A DNA stretch of 40,412 bases from Bacteroidetes bacterium UBA7662 (GTDB lineage Bacteria; Bacteroidota; Bacteroidia; UBA7662), in the NCBI GenBank assembly GCA_002483345.1, contig DLHS01000011.1:1-40412 (forward strand), written 5' to 3'. A model generated the notes under the pieces. The model ran no database searches, was not told the DNA's origin, and saw only the letters and a list, made by a program, of their open reading frames with translations. Position 1 is the first letter of the stretch. Each line of letters starts with the position of its first letter. The translations under genes and the position numbers were made by a program. Shown in pieces: positions 1-8,931 of this stretch.

Positions 1-83
1 CCGTTTTACCAACACCGCAGGTGCACCGTTATCCGTTTTACCCCTTTTACCTTTTCCGTTTAACCGTTTAACCGTTTTACCCC
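1..83. repeat. Intergenic short-period repeat (CCGTTTAA-like), cut by window edge
   Basis: The sequence is built from variants of an 8-base unit: CCGTTTAA twice, then CCGTTTTA, at 56-79, with looser copies (CCGTTAT, CCGTTTTA, CCCCTTTTA) upstream. A short inverted repeat, CACC-GCA-GGTG, lies near 14-24. The array runs up to the stop codon of the amidohydrolase gene (84-86). It resembles the heptamer arrays at 3406, 27205 and 28861 in style but has a period of 8, so membership in the same family is an inference. Its other half, if any, lies outside the window. Confidence 0.6.
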
Positions 84-3000
84 TCAATGCCTCGCGTGGC
101 AGCCACAGCCATGTTCCATAAAACTTTCCGTGTCCTCATGCCAGGGGAAAGCGGCGTTGAATTTGCTGTTTTCCCAGTAGAATTTGCCTCTTTTTTGCTC
201 ACGGGAGCCGGTTTCGTGCATGGTAGCGGTGTCATAAAGCCGGCCGTTGACCATGGTGTAACGTACTGTGTTGCTGTTGCGGATGTTTTCCAGCGGATTT
301 TGGTCGAGTATGATGAGATCGGCTAATTTACCAGCCTCCAGTGAGCCCAGTGCATGATCGAGACCCAGGTAAAAGGCACCATGTAAGGTGGCTGCCCGCA
401 GCGCTTCATGATTGCTCATGCCGCCTTGTTGTAAACTCCACAACTCCCAGTGCGCACCCAGGCCTTGAAGCTGCCCATGCGCACCCAGGTTGACTTTTAC
501 GCCTGCGTCCTGTAACTGCTTACAGGTTTTGGATACCAATATGTGTCCGTTTTCGTATTCCTCATCCGGTGCCATGGTACGGTGACGTGAACGGCTGTCG
601 ATGATACCACGGGGCGTATAGGAAAGCAGTTTTTCTTCTTTCCAGACATCTGTTTTCTGATACCAGTAGTATTCCGAATTAAGGCCGCCATAATTCACAA
701 TAAGGGTGGGCGTATAACCGGTTCGGCTGCTGCCCCAAAGCAGGTCTACATCTTTGTAAACAGGGCTGACAGGTATATTATGTTCAATACCGGTATGGCC
801 ATCCAGGATCATGGTCATGTTGTGGTAAAATGTTGATCCACCTTCCGGAACCACCATCATCTGAGCATCACGGGCTGCTGCGATTATCTGCTGACGCTGA
901 TCACGGCGGGGTTGGTTGTAACTTTTGACCGAAAATGCACCGAATGCCTTGGTTCTGCGGATAGCTGCCTGCGCATCTTCCGGTTTTTTGACTTCTACTT
1001 TTACATCTGCATCGGCACCATAAAGAATCAGGCCGGTCGAAAACAACCGCGGGCCCACCGCATGGCCGCTTTTGATCAGCTCGCTCATGGAGAATACCCC
1101 TTCAGTATTAGCCGAAGGATCATGAGCCGTCGTAACACCATAAGCCAGATTGGCATAAAACGGCCAATGCTGCTGCATCGACAAGCCATCGCTGAAGGCA
1201 TTTACATGCGCATGCACATCGATCATACCAGGCATGATGGTTTTGCCGGCAAGGTCGTATACTTTGGCTTCAGAAGGAATGGCAGTTTCCGGCCCTCCAA
1301 CTGTTTCAATACGGTTTTCCCGGATAATCAGGGTGCCGTTTTCTATTACCTCATCTCCCTTCATGGTGATGATACGGGCACCGGTGAAGGCAAGGACACT
1401 GCCCGGTTTGTCAGATTTCATCTCCAGACCAATGGCAATGCCGGTTGTATCAACAGCACCGACAGAATCAGGCGAACCGGGTAAAAAAGTAAAACGATTT
1501 TTGATTTCGTTGCTGAAATATTGATCTCCCAGCGTCCACATAACTTTTTTGCTATCAGCCGACCAATGTAAATTGATGCCGGCATCGCGGGTGAGTTTGC
1601 TCACCGGAAAGGCATTAGACTGATTATCTACATCGACCAACTGACCGCTTGGCGGCAGGGGCGCGAGATATACCTGTTGCAGGTGGATGAAAGCTACCCA
1701 ATTGTTGTCAGGACTCGGAATCAGCCTGTTGGCATACTTCGACCGTAGATGTGTTTTTTCATCTTTCCCGTGCAGGTTAACACTCTTCAGTTCTTTGGTG
1801 AGATTGCCAAAATAAGCACCTCCCGTTTGGTAATAGATGCGGTCGCCTGTTTTGTTGAAAGTCGGGAAATCGCCGTTTTCTGCTATAAATTGCTGCTTCC
1901 CGCCAACAGAAGAGATCAGGTAAAGTCCAGGATTTTTACCGAACGCCCTGCCCATTTCGCTGTTGCCGCCCTCTTTCTGAAAAACAATAAATTTGCCATC
2001 CGGCGACCAGGATGGGGTACGGTAGATGCCTTTTTCGGTTGTAATCTTCTGACTTTTACCTCCTCCGAGCGGCATGCGGTGAATAGCACCCAGACTGCTG
2101 TCGTTCCAGCTCACAAAAACGAGGGTTTTACCATCCGGGGAGATAGCAGGCTCAAATTCGAAGTCTTTGCCACTGGTTAACCGGGTGGCTTTGCCATCAG
2201 GTAAGGATTTTCTCCAGAGATAACCAAGCGCGCTGAAAATCAACGTTTTCTGGTCGGGAGAAGTGACCGCATGGCGGATGACTTTGGCCGTAAACACGTC
2301 AGGAGCAGGGTTTTGTTTGAAACGCAGTGCTTCTGCAATCTGCAGATTCATCTCAGCCTGAAAGGGGATGTTGTTTACAGTACGCGTTTCAATATGCACT
2401 TTATGGATGCGACCACCCCACCAGGCAACGATGTGTTTGTTGTCGGGTAGCCAGGAAAAGTTGGGGTAAACCCCGAAAATAGCCCAGGCCTCCTGCTGAT
2501 CCTTGTTGAGCCCGTCGAAAACAGGCCACTCTTCTCCGGTTTGCAGATCGTGCATGTAGAGCACCGATTTGGTTCGCACCCTTTTGACAAAGGCCAGTAA
2601 GTTGCCATCGGGGGAAACTTGCGGGCGGGCAGCTCCACCCGGTCCGCCGGTGATGGTTTTGATGCTGCCATCGGCAAAACTATATCGTTTGATTATATAA
2701 ATCTGGCTGTTCGGGTCTTTGTTATACTGAAAAAAACCACCCGGATATACATCTTCACTGAAATACAAATATTGTCCGTCACGTGAAATGCAGGGCTCAT
2801 TCACATCCTGCTGGTCATTTTTACGTTTGGTGAGCTGCAATCCGCCACCACCGGTTTTATGGTACATCCACATCTCCCCGGCACCCAGCGAACGACCGGA
2901 TGTGAAATGTTTGCGGGCAATGAGATATTGTCCGTCAGCCGACCAGACAGCATTGTTGAGCAGACGGAAATCTTCTTTGGTAACCTGCCGGGCATTTTCC

Positions 3001-3380
3001 CCGTTGGCATCCATCACCCATACATTGTCACCGCCACCCGCATCGCTCGTGAAGCTGATGTGTTTGCCATCGGGACTGAACCGCGGTTGTATTTCAAAAG
3101 GAAGCCCTTTACGCAGGCACTCCGCCTTGCCGCCGGCTATAGGCATGCGGAAAATATCGCCCAGCAAATCAAAAGCAATCCACTGACCATCGGGACTTAC
3201 ATCCAGGTTCATCCAGGTCCCTTCATCCGTGAAGAAATTCAGTTTCTGATAGTTCCAGTCACCCGGAGGGTTCGAAACCTGCCATCCTGATTGTTTTTTG
3301 GGTGTTTTGGTTGTATCGCTCTGGCCGTTTACCAATAAACTGCCGAATAAGGCTGCGGAGAGAAGGATAAATCTTTTCAT
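84..3380 (-). CDS. Secreted TolB-propeller / amidohydrolase fusion protein
   Basis: 1098 residues. An N-terminal signal peptide (about 1-20, ending VNGQ) predicts export. Residues about 45-640 carry repeated WD40-like/PD40 signatures of the TolB beta-propeller type (SPDG at 62-65, 102-105, 256-259, 414-417 and 459-462). Residues about 660-1060 form an amidohydrolase (imidazolonepropionase-like) domain: a GARI entry strand, the metal-binding HxH in DVHAHVN (H723, H725), and a closing GSLEAGKLADLIILD strand typical of the superfamily. The C-terminus ends in a small Cys/His-rich tail (HGCGCHARH). The propeller plus amidohydrolase layout is known in Bacteroidota and Proteobacteria. The substrate cannot be told, but peptide-like or cyclic amide hydrolysis is likely. 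The gene is transcribed alone, divergent from the mla cluster, with repeat arrays on both flanks. Confidence 0.9.
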   Translation of the reverse strand: MKRFILLSAALFGSLLVNGQSDTTKTPKKQSGWQVSNPPGDWNYQKLNFFTDEGTWMNLDVSPDGQWIAFDLLGDIFRMPIAGGKAECLRKGLPFEIQPRFSPDGKHISFTSDAGGGDNVWVMDANGENARQVTKEDFRLLNNAVWSADGQYLIARKHFTSGRSLGAGEMWMYHKTGGGGLQLTKRKNDQQDVNEPCISRDGQYLYFSEDVYPGGFFQYNKDPNSQIYIIKRYSFADGSIKTITGGPGGAARPQVSPDGNLLAFVKRVRTKSVLYMHDLQTGEEWPVFDGLNKDQQEAWAIFGVYPNFSWLPDNKHIVAWWGGRIHKVHIETRTVNNIPFQAEMNLQIAEALRFKQNPAPDVFTAKVIRHAVTSPDQKTLIFSALGYLWRKSLPDGKATRLTSGKDFEFEPAISPDGKTLVFVSWNDSSLGAIHRMPLGGGKSQKITTEKGIYRTPSWSPDGKFIVFQKEGGNSEMGRAFGKNPGLYLISSVGGKQQFIAENGDFPTFNKTGDRIYYQTGGAYFGNLTKELKSVNLHGKDEKTHLRSKYANRLIPSPDNNWVAFIHLQQVYLAPLPPSGQLVDVDNQSNAFPVSKLTRDAGINLHWSADSKKVMWTLGDQYFSNEIKNRFTFLPGSPDSVGAVDTTGIAIGLEMKSDKPGSVLAFTGARIITMKGDEVIENGTLIIRENRIETVGGPETAIPSEAKVYDLAGKTIMPGMIDVHAHVNAFSDGLSMQQHWPFYANLAYGVTTAHDPSANTEGVFSMSELIKSGHAVGPRLFSTGLILYGADADVKVEVKKPEDAQAAIRRTKAFGAFSVKSYNQPRRDQRQQIIAAARDAQMMVVPEGGSTFYHNMTMILDGHTGIEHNIPVSPVYKDVDLLWGSSRTGYTPTLIVNYGGLNSEYYWYQKTDVWKEEKLLSYTPRGIIDSRSRHRTMAPDEEYENGHILVSKTCKQLQDAGVKVNLGAHGQLQGLGAHWELWSLQQGGMSNHEALRAATLHGAFYLGLDHALGSLEAGKLADLIILDQNPLENIRNSNTVRYTMVNGRLYDTATMHETGSREQKRGKFYWENSKFNAAFPWHEDTESFMEHGCGCHARH

Positions 3381-3405
3381 GTCACAAAATAGTCACTCGG
3401 TTGCT

Positions 3406-3613
3406 TAGTATCTAGTAGTTAGTATTCAGTACGGAGTAGTGAGTAATTAGTACGGAGTAGTGAGTACGGAGTATCTAGTAGTTAGTGAGTATTTAGTCTA
3501 GCATCAGGATTGCTGTTAGCGTTTCAGGTAGGCATAGCCGACCTGAAACGCTAAAAACCTGACATACTCTTGATACTAACTACTAGATACTAACTACTCC
3601 ATACTAAATACTC
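3406..3613. repeat. Composite heptamer-repeat element B: inverted 7-bp arrays around a hairpin
   Basis: This element fills the middle of the 406-bp gap between the divergent amidohydrolase and mlaE genes; no ORF is present. The left arm (3406-3496) is thirteen consecutive 7-mers of form nAGTAnn (TAGTATC, TAGTAGT, CAGTACG, GAGTAGT and so on). The right arm (3572-3613) is six 7-mers of the reverse-complement form nnTACTn (GATACTA, ACTACTA, CATACTA, AATACTC). Between them is a perfect 14-bp hairpin (TTAGCGTTTCAGGT at 3516-3529, its complement at 3541-3554, 11-nt loop), flanked by an outer TCAGG/CCTGA pair (3504-3508 and 3558-3562). Because the flanking genes diverge, it is not a simple terminator. 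Confidence 0.85.
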
Positions 3614-3786
3614 ACCAGAGGGCATCTGTGAATTGTGTAATTCTTAGCGGACAATTTGCAAATGTTTTTCAGGCATAGATTTAAACTTTGTAACCGTGCC
3701 TTCGGCAAGGATGCAGACACAACCTGATACCTTGAAGTAAGTGTCGGAATATACTGCTGTGCCTCTTTAATACACGATTAAATTAT
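3614..3786. other. Leader and presumed promoter region of the mla cluster
   Basis: Non-coding, between the heptamer element and the mlaE start. The mla promoter must lie here or within the repeat element. A TTTG at 3655-3658 and a TAAACTTTG at 3682-3690 resemble Bacteroidota -33 and -7 elements, but the spacing and the extra base in the -7 box are off, so no promoter is called. No hairpin or riboswitch-like structure was noticed. Confidence 0.4.
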
Positions 3787-4608
3787 ATGCCCGTAAAAAG
3801 TAATGTATTAAAAAAAGCCAGCTGGCTGGGGGGCCTGGTGCTTAAAATGGCCGATCGTTGGAAGACCCGGTTCTCGGATGCCGGAGATGTATTCCTGTTC
3901 ATTGGCCGGACCTTTCGGGAGCTATTTTCACGGGACTTTGAATTCAAAGAGTTTCTGTTCCAATGTTACAAAATCGGCTATAAATCGCTGCCCCTGATCT
4001 CTATTACAGGCGCTGTGATGGGGTTGGTGCTGACCATTCAGTCGCGCCCGATACTGCTCGAATTCGGAGCCGTTTCCATGTTGCCGGGTATGGTTTCCGT
4101 CTCTCTGATCCGTGAAATGGGGCCCGTGATTACCGCGCTCATCTGTGCAGGAAAAGTCGGATCCGGCATGGGTGCCGAACTGGGATCTATGCGTGTGACG
4201 GAACAGATTGACGCCATGGAAGTCTCATCTACCAATCCCATGCGGTTTCTGGTGGTAACCCGGGTGCTGGCAGCAACGCTGATGATTCCAATACTCGTAC
4301 TTTATGCCGATTTACTGGGCATATTCGGCAGTTGGGCGGGAGCCAATCTGAAAGGAAGTGTGTCTTTTGTATTGTTTTTCTCACAGGCTTTTGCAGTAGT
4401 CGAGTTTATTGACTTTGTCCCGGCTGTGATCAAAACCTTCTTTTTTGGAGGTGTAATCGGTTTTGTAGGTACCTATAAGGGCTACAATGCTGGCAGAGGT
4501 ACGGTAAGTGTCGGGATAGCTGCTAATTCAGCTGTGGTGGTGGCATCGCTGCTGGTCATTATTGTAGATATGATAGCTGTGCAAATAACAGATATGTTGA
4601 TTTTATGA
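3787..4608 (+). CDS. mlaE: MlaE-family ABC transporter permease
   Basis: 273 residues, the usual size for this family. It is an inner-membrane permease that works with an MlaF-type ATPase and an MCE-domain protein to move phospholipids between the inner and outer membranes. Several hydrophobic segments are visible, with the family-typical stretch from about residue 85 (GAVSMLPGMVSVSLIREMGPVITALICAGKVG, split here only by reading) followed by GAELGSMRVTEQIDAMEV, the conserved cytoplasmic coupling segment. A second conserved block, FFFGGVIGFVGTYKGYNA, lies near 218-235. The last four bases overlap the start of the ATPase gene (ATGA), so the two are translationally coupled. The start at 3787 fits the family N-terminus. 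Confidence 0.92.
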   Translation: MPVKSNVLKKASWLGGLVLKMADRWKTRFSDAGDVFLFIGRTFRELFSRDFEFKEFLFQCYKIGYKSLPLISITGAVMGLVLTIQSRPILLEFGAVSMLPGMVSVSLIREMGPVITALICAGKVGSGMGAELGSMRVTEQIDAMEVSSTNPMRFLVVTRVLAATLMIPILVLYADLLGIFGSWAGANLKGSVSFVLFFSQAFAVVEFIDFVPAVIKTFFFGGVIGFVGTYKGYNAGRGTVSVGIAANSAVVVASLLVIIVDMIAVQITDMLIL

Positions 4609-5372
4609 GCGATACTCTTAATCACCCTGCAGCAAATGAGCCCGTCATAGCTGTCAGAAATCTGCAAAAAGCTTTCGGGAAAGATGCGGTGCTGACTGAC
4701 CTCAGCCTTGATCTCTTCAAGGGAGAAAATCTGGTAGTTCTGGGTAAATCCGGTTCCGGGAAATCTGTCTTGATCAAGCTGATTGTAGGATTACTGATAG
4801 CAGACGGAGGCAAAATACAAGTGTTTGGTGAAGAGGTTACCACCATGGGACGTGCTGATCTGGCTGCCATCCGGCTCAAAGTAGGTTTTCTCTTTCAAGG
4901 CGGGGCCCTGTACGACTCTATGTCCGTAAGGGAAAATCTGGAGTTTCCCCTGCGCAGGCTCAGGAAAAATCTCACAGAAAGACAAATCAAAGCCAAAATC
5001 GCTGAAGTACTTGAGAATGTCGGGCTGACCAGCGCCCTGGAAAAGATGCCTTCTCAACTGTCAGGAGGCATGAAAAAACGCATTGGCCTCGCCAGAACAA
5101 TTGTGGTGGATCCCCTCATCATGCTGTATGATGAACCTACAACCGGCCTCGATCCTACGACTTCGAATGAAATCAGCAGCCTCATGCTCGAAATCCAACA
5201 GAAATACAAAACATCCTCCATCATCATCACCCACGACATCGCCTGTGCTAAAAAAGTAGCCAACAGGTTGGTAATGCTCAAAGACGGAGCCGTTTATAAG
5301 GAAGGACCACTCGCCGGTTTTGAGGATTCTGAAGATAAAATCATACAATCATTCTTTCGGTCGGTTGATTGA
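4605..5372 (+). CDS. mlaF: MlaF-family ABC transporter ATPase
   Basis: 255 residues. It is the ATPase subunit that powers the MlaE-type permease. Walker A is GKSGSGKS at residues 47-54. The ABC signature is LSGGMKKR, in which Met replaces the common Gln, as is usual for MlaF/Ttg2A-like ATPases. It is followed by the Walker B and D-loop LIMLYDEPTTGLDP and the switch His in ITHD. The gene overlaps mlaE by 4 bp and is followed after 28 bp by the MCE gene, giving the standard order permease, ATPase, MCE protein. The start at 4605 is set by the ATGA overlap. Confidence 0.93.
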   Translation: MSDTLNHPAANEPVIAVRNLQKAFGKDAVLTDLSLDLFKGENLVVLGKSGSGKSVLIKLIVGLLIADGGKIQVFGEEVTTMGRADLAAIRLKVGFLFQGGALYDSMSVRENLEFPLRRLRKNLTERQIKAKIAEVLENVGLTSALEKMPSQLSGGMKKRIGLARTIVVDPLIMLYDEPTTGLDPTTSNEISSLMLEIQQKYKTSSIIITHDIACAKKVANRLVMLKDGAVYKEGPLAGFEDSEDKIIQSFFRSVD

Positions 5373-5400
5373 AAGCTAACCCATTTTAATACGCCATCCC

Positions 5401-6123
5401 ATGGATATGCATAAGGAAAAATTCAAAATCCGCTTAGGATTTTTTGTTCTGACAGGCCTGCTGATTTTTGTACTCGCCATTTTTATCATCGGAAAACAGA
5501 AGAATCTGTTCGATCCTGTTTTCAGGGTGAAGGCAGTATTTCACAATGTGAGCGGACTGCAGGTAGGGAATAACGTCCGTTTTTCGGGTATTAATGTAGG
5601 AACGGTTGATAAAATAACCATCATCAACGACAGTGCGGTACAGGTAGAGATGCTCCTGCTGCAAAGTGTACAACCCTTCATCAAGGCCGATGCTGAGGTC
5701 GGTGTCGGTTCGGAAGGCATTATTGGTGACAGATTATTGCTTGTTTCACAGGGAAACCCGGAATCTCCGATGGTCAGGAATGGTCAGGAACTGGCTTCTA
5801 CCGAACCTACCGAAACCGACGCTATCATCCAGAGCCTGGAGATTACAGCGATGAATGCTGAAATTATCTCGGCAGAACTGGCTTCTATCGTAGCCAATAT
5901 CAACAGCGGAAAGGGTACCCTCGGCAGACTGATCCAGGATTCTACCATTGCCAATAACCTGAGCAAAACCATGGAAAACCTGAAATCCAGTTCTCAGGGT
6001 CTGGATGAAAATATGGAAGCGGCCAAAGACAATGTATTGCTCAGGGGCTACTACAAGCGGAAGGAAAGAGAAGCTGCCAAACGCAAAGCCTTGCTGGAGA
6101 GAGAGAAATTAAATAAAGAATAA
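5401..6123 (+). CDS. mlaD: MlaD-type MCE-domain lipid transport protein
   Basis: 240 residues. A single N-terminal membrane anchor (about residues 10-31) is followed by one MCE domain (about 37-120), recognisable from VFHNVSGLQVGNNVRFSGI and the following NVGTVDKITI strand. The protein would sit in the inner membrane with the MCE domain in the periplasm, forming a ring that passes lipid to or from the permease. A helical region (about 135-200) and a basic/acidic coiled C-terminus (KRKEREAAKRK) follow. It is third in the mla cluster. The ATG at 5401 is followed by a second at 5407; either is possible. Confidence 0.9.
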   Translation: MDMHKEKFKIRLGFFVLTGLLIFVLAIFIIGKQKNLFDPVFRVKAVFHNVSGLQVGNNVRFSGINVGTVDKITIINDSAVQVEMLLLQSVQPFIKADAEVGVGSEGIIGDRLLLVSQGNPESPMVRNGQELASTEPTETDAIIQSLEITAMNAEIISAELASIVANINSGKGTLGRLIQDSTIANNLSKTMENLKSSSQGLDENMEAAKDNVLLRGYYKRKEREAAKRKALLEREKLNKE

Positions 6124-6176
6124 CCGGTCAAAATCTGAATCCAGGCTCGCCTGCTCTGATTGCTGAATCCTAAAGC

Positions 6177-7997
6177 ATGTTATGGCTGAAAATTTGTTCG
6201 CTTGCAGTGCTGCTTCTGGTCAGCCACCTGGTTCCTGTGTCTGGCCAGGTGGAGGCAAGAGAACAGGACTCGGTACGGGTGATGAATCCCGTAAATAAAC
6301 GCAAAGTCAGGAAAGTAAAACTCAGTTTCCGAAGCTTTTTCAGAGATGGGAATGAAAAGGCAGATGAGGGCCAAAAGGCCTATTCCAAAAGAGCTTACAC
6401 CTCGGTTGAAGGTAAAATCATACGGTATATTGTCATAAAAACCCTTGATCCTTTTGACTATTCAATGGAAGGAGCACAGGAGGATGTTCTCACTAAATCT
6501 TCACGTTTCAGCAACGACTTTCATGTCAGAAGCCGGGAACAAGTCATCCGGAATTTTGTGCTTTTCGAAGAGAAGCAGCCCTACGATTCTTTGTTGGTGA
6601 AAGAAACGGAAAGACTGATCCGCAAACAGTCCTATACCCGGGAGGTAGTTGTACTGATTCAACCTGTACCCGGGCAAACCGACTCACTGGATCTTCTGAT
6701 ATATGTCCTCGATCGCTGGTCGATTGCCGGGAAACTGCCGTTATCGAAAAAACGCATCGCCGGAAGTTTTGTCGAAAAGAATCTGCTGGGGTACGGACAT
6801 GAACTTTCGGGTTATTTGAACCGCTACCATACTGATGGCGCTTTGAATGCTTCAGGCGTTTACCATATCCCAAACATTTCAAACACTTATATAAATGCCA
6901 CAGGAAAACTGGGTTCGGATGATTTTAAGAACCTTACTAAAAGCATCGGTTTCGAGCGGCCTTTTTTTTCACCCGTAACGCGCTGGGCAGGTGGTTTTGG
7001 ACTCACGCAGCAATCGCGGACCAATCCTGCCTATGCCAACGATACCCTGTTCGAACTCAAAACCTACCGGTTTAATACACAGCAGTTCTGGGTTGGATTT
7101 TCTTTCAGGATTTTTAAGAAGGGCCATCCGGGCGCGCAAATTACCCGTTTAATCACCGCAGCAGGTTTCGAGCGCAAAGTGTATCTGGAGAAATCAACAG
7201 CTGCCTTCGATACCCTGGGCATTCATGCCGATGAGCGTTTTTTAGCCGGGAGCATCGGCATCTCCAACCGTAAATATGTGCGCGACCGCCTGATATATGA
7301 TTCAGGAATTACCGAAGATGTGCCTGTAGGGGGACTCTTTGCTTTAACAGGCGGTTATCAGCTTAAAAATGAGATAGGGAGGCCCTATGTGGGTGCCCGT
7401 ATTGCTTTTGGGCGTTATTTTAAGTGGGGTTACCTGAGTGCAGGTCTGGGTTACGGCACCTATTTCAGGCAGGGATTAACCGAACAGGGCGCGTTCAGTC
7501 TTGAGCTGTCCGGTTTCAGTGCGCTGATAGAGCTTGGGAGCTGGAAATACCGGCAATTCGTTACATCCTACTCAACTTACGGCCTGGATCGTTTTACTTA
7601 TGAAAAACTAACGCTGAATGATTTTTACGCTCCGGGCGTTTACAACAACAGCAGCCTGTTAGGAACCAAAAGGACACTGCTGAGATTACATTCGCAGTTT
7701 TATACCCCGTACAAATTACTGGGGTTTCGTTTTTCGCCCTTTCTCATTTATGCCCTGGCCATTATAGGGCAGGGGCCGGATAAGATACTCGACAACCGGG
7801 CATATTCGCAGTTTGGTCTGGGCGTTTTGGTCAATAACCTGAACCTTGTTTTTAATACCATTCAGCTTTCTATAGCCTATTATCCGGTTATGCCCGACAA
7901 TGGCCGGCATGTGTTCGGGCTGAACCCTTTTAATACAGCCTACTCGGGCTTCAGCAGCTTTGAAATCGGAAGACCTGTCACTGTACCCTTTAAGTAA
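6177..7997 (+). CDS. Omp85/BamA-like outer-membrane beta-barrel protein, probable mla partner
   Basis: 606 residues. A signal peptide is visible (hydrophobic LAVLLLVSHLVPVSGQ, about 9-24). Residues about 80-190 look like one or more POTRA-type modules (short amphipathic strands, then SREQVIRNFVLFEEKQPYD, LVKETERLIR and a final VYVLDRWSI-like strand). From about 195 onward the protein is rich in alternating aromatic/glycine strands typical of a 16-strand Omp85 barrel. It starts 53 bp after mlaD on the same strand. The sequence fits the Omp85/TamA superfamily, but the subfamily cannot be named. The context suggests, as an inference, that it is the outer-membrane end of the MCE lipid pathway. 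The final residue is Lys, not the usual aromatic. Confidence 0.75.
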   Translation: MLWLKICSLAVLLLVSHLVPVSGQVEAREQDSVRVMNPVNKRKVRKVKLSFRSFFRDGNEKADEGQKAYSKRAYTSVEGKIIRYIVIKTLDPFDYSMEGAQEDVLTKSSRFSNDFHVRSREQVIRNFVLFEEKQPYDSLLVKETERLIRKQSYTREVVVLIQPVPGQTDSLDLLIYVLDRWSIAGKLPLSKKRIAGSFVEKNLLGYGHELSGYLNRYHTDGALNASGVYHIPNISNTYINATGKLGSDDFKNLTKSIGFERPFFSPVTRWAGGFGLTQQSRTNPAYANDTLFELKTYRFNTQQFWVGFSFRIFKKGHPGAQITRLITAAGFERKVYLEKSTAAFDTLGIHADERFLAGSIGISNRKYVRDRLIYDSGITEDVPVGGLFALTGGYQLKNEIGRPYVGARIAFGRYFKWGYLSAGLGYGTYFRQGLTEQGAFSLELSGFSALIELGSWKYRQFVTSYSTYGLDRFTYEKLTLNDFYAPGVYNNSSLLGTKRTLLRLHSQFYTPYKLLGFRFSPFLIYALAIIGQGPDKILDNRAYSQFGLGVLVNNLNLVFNTIQLSIAYYPVMPDNGRHVFGLNPFNTAYSGFSSFEIGRPVTVPFK

Positions 7998-8004
7998 TAC
8001 TGTT

Positions 8005-8931
8005 ATGTTAAAATCGATGAATTTTAAAACCAACGGAAAAAAGATTTTTTATCTGTTAAAACAAACCGTCAATGAATTTTTGGATGATAATGTGATGAAA
8101 CTCAGTGCGGCTTTGTCGTACTACACTATTTTTTCATTGCCGCCTTTACTGATTATAATAATCAGCCTGTCGGGTGTTTTTTTTGGTGAAGAAGCAGTCC
8201 GGGGAGAGTTGTTTGGCCAGATAAATGGTCTTGTAGGAAACGATGCTGCCTTGCAGATACAGGAAGCTATTAAAAATGTGAAGCTATCGGACAGTGGTAC
8301 TTTTGCAACGGTCCTTAGCATAACCGTATTAATTATCGGTGCTTCGGGTGTGTTTGCTGAAATTCAGAATTCCATTAATTTTATCTGGGGTATCAAAGCC
8401 AAGCCCAACAAAGGCATTGTTAAATTCCTGAAAAACAGGCTGATGTCTTTTTCTATGATAGCCACCGTTGGCTTTTTGCTGATGGTGGGCCTGGTAGTGA
8501 ACTCGGTCATGGATTTATTGAGTAACCGGCTGACTTCCATTTTTCCGGTTGAGTTTGTGTATTTCTTTCTGGCTCTCAATTACCTCATCGTTTTTCTCAT
8601 CATCGGAGTTCTCTTCACCATCATTTTCCGCACCTTGCCCGACGGGAAGGTGGTAACCAGAGACTGTATTATCGGAGCCTCTTTTACCGCTTTTTTGTTT
8701 ATGATAGGCAAATTTGCCATTGGGTATTATTTGGGAAGCTCCGATATTGGCTCTGTGTACGGCGGTGCGGGCTCTGTTATACTCATTTTGGTCTGGGTGT
8801 ATTATTCTGCCATTATCCTTTATTTTGGTGCCGAGTTCACCAAGGTGTATGCCATTACGCATGGTAAGAACATAGTACCGAACAATTATTCAATTAAAAT
8901 CCTGAAGGATACGGTGGAATTACCCTCCTGA
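8005..8931 (+). CDS. YihY/BrkB-family inner-membrane protein
   Basis: 308 residues from the ATG at 8005. A longer in-frame start at 7960 would overlap the previous gene and adds no family-like sequence; 8017 is also possible. The family signature is an N-terminal amphipathic stretch with DDNVMKLSAALSYYTIFSLPPLL, then about six hydrophobic membrane helices and the motif YGGAGSVILILVWVYYSAIILYFGAEF near the C-terminus (read in pieces: GSVYGGAG, WVYYSA, GAEFTKVYA). It was once called ribonuclease BN; the real function is unsettled and transport or envelope roles are suspected. It sits 7 bp after the barrel gene, so co-transcription is likely. Its TGA stop (8929-8931) is the first three bases of the operator for the next gene. 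Confidence 0.88.
   Translation: MLKSMNFKTNGKKIFYLLKQTVNEFLDDNVMKLSAALSYYTIFSLPPLLIIIISLSGVFFGEEAVRGELFGQINGLVGNDAALQIQEAIKNVKLSDSGTFATVLSITVLIIGASGVFAEIQNSINFIWGIKAKPNKGIVKFLKNRLMSFSMIATVGFLLMVGLVVNSVMDLLSNRLTSIFPVEFVYFFLALNYLIVFLIIGVLFTIIFRTLPDGKVVTRDCIIGASFTAFLFMIGKFAIGYYLGSSDIGSVYGGAGSVILILVWVYYSAIILYFGAEFTKVYAITHGKNIVPNNYSIKILKDTVELPS

Noticed and set aside
3406..3613. CRISPR array
   Set aside because: The units are 7 bp and contiguous with no spacers, and the two arms are inverted. No cas genes are nearby.
3655..3690. Promoter of the mla cluster (TTTG ... TAAACTTTG)
   Set aside because: The -7 box has one base too many and the spacing is too long; not strong enough to call.
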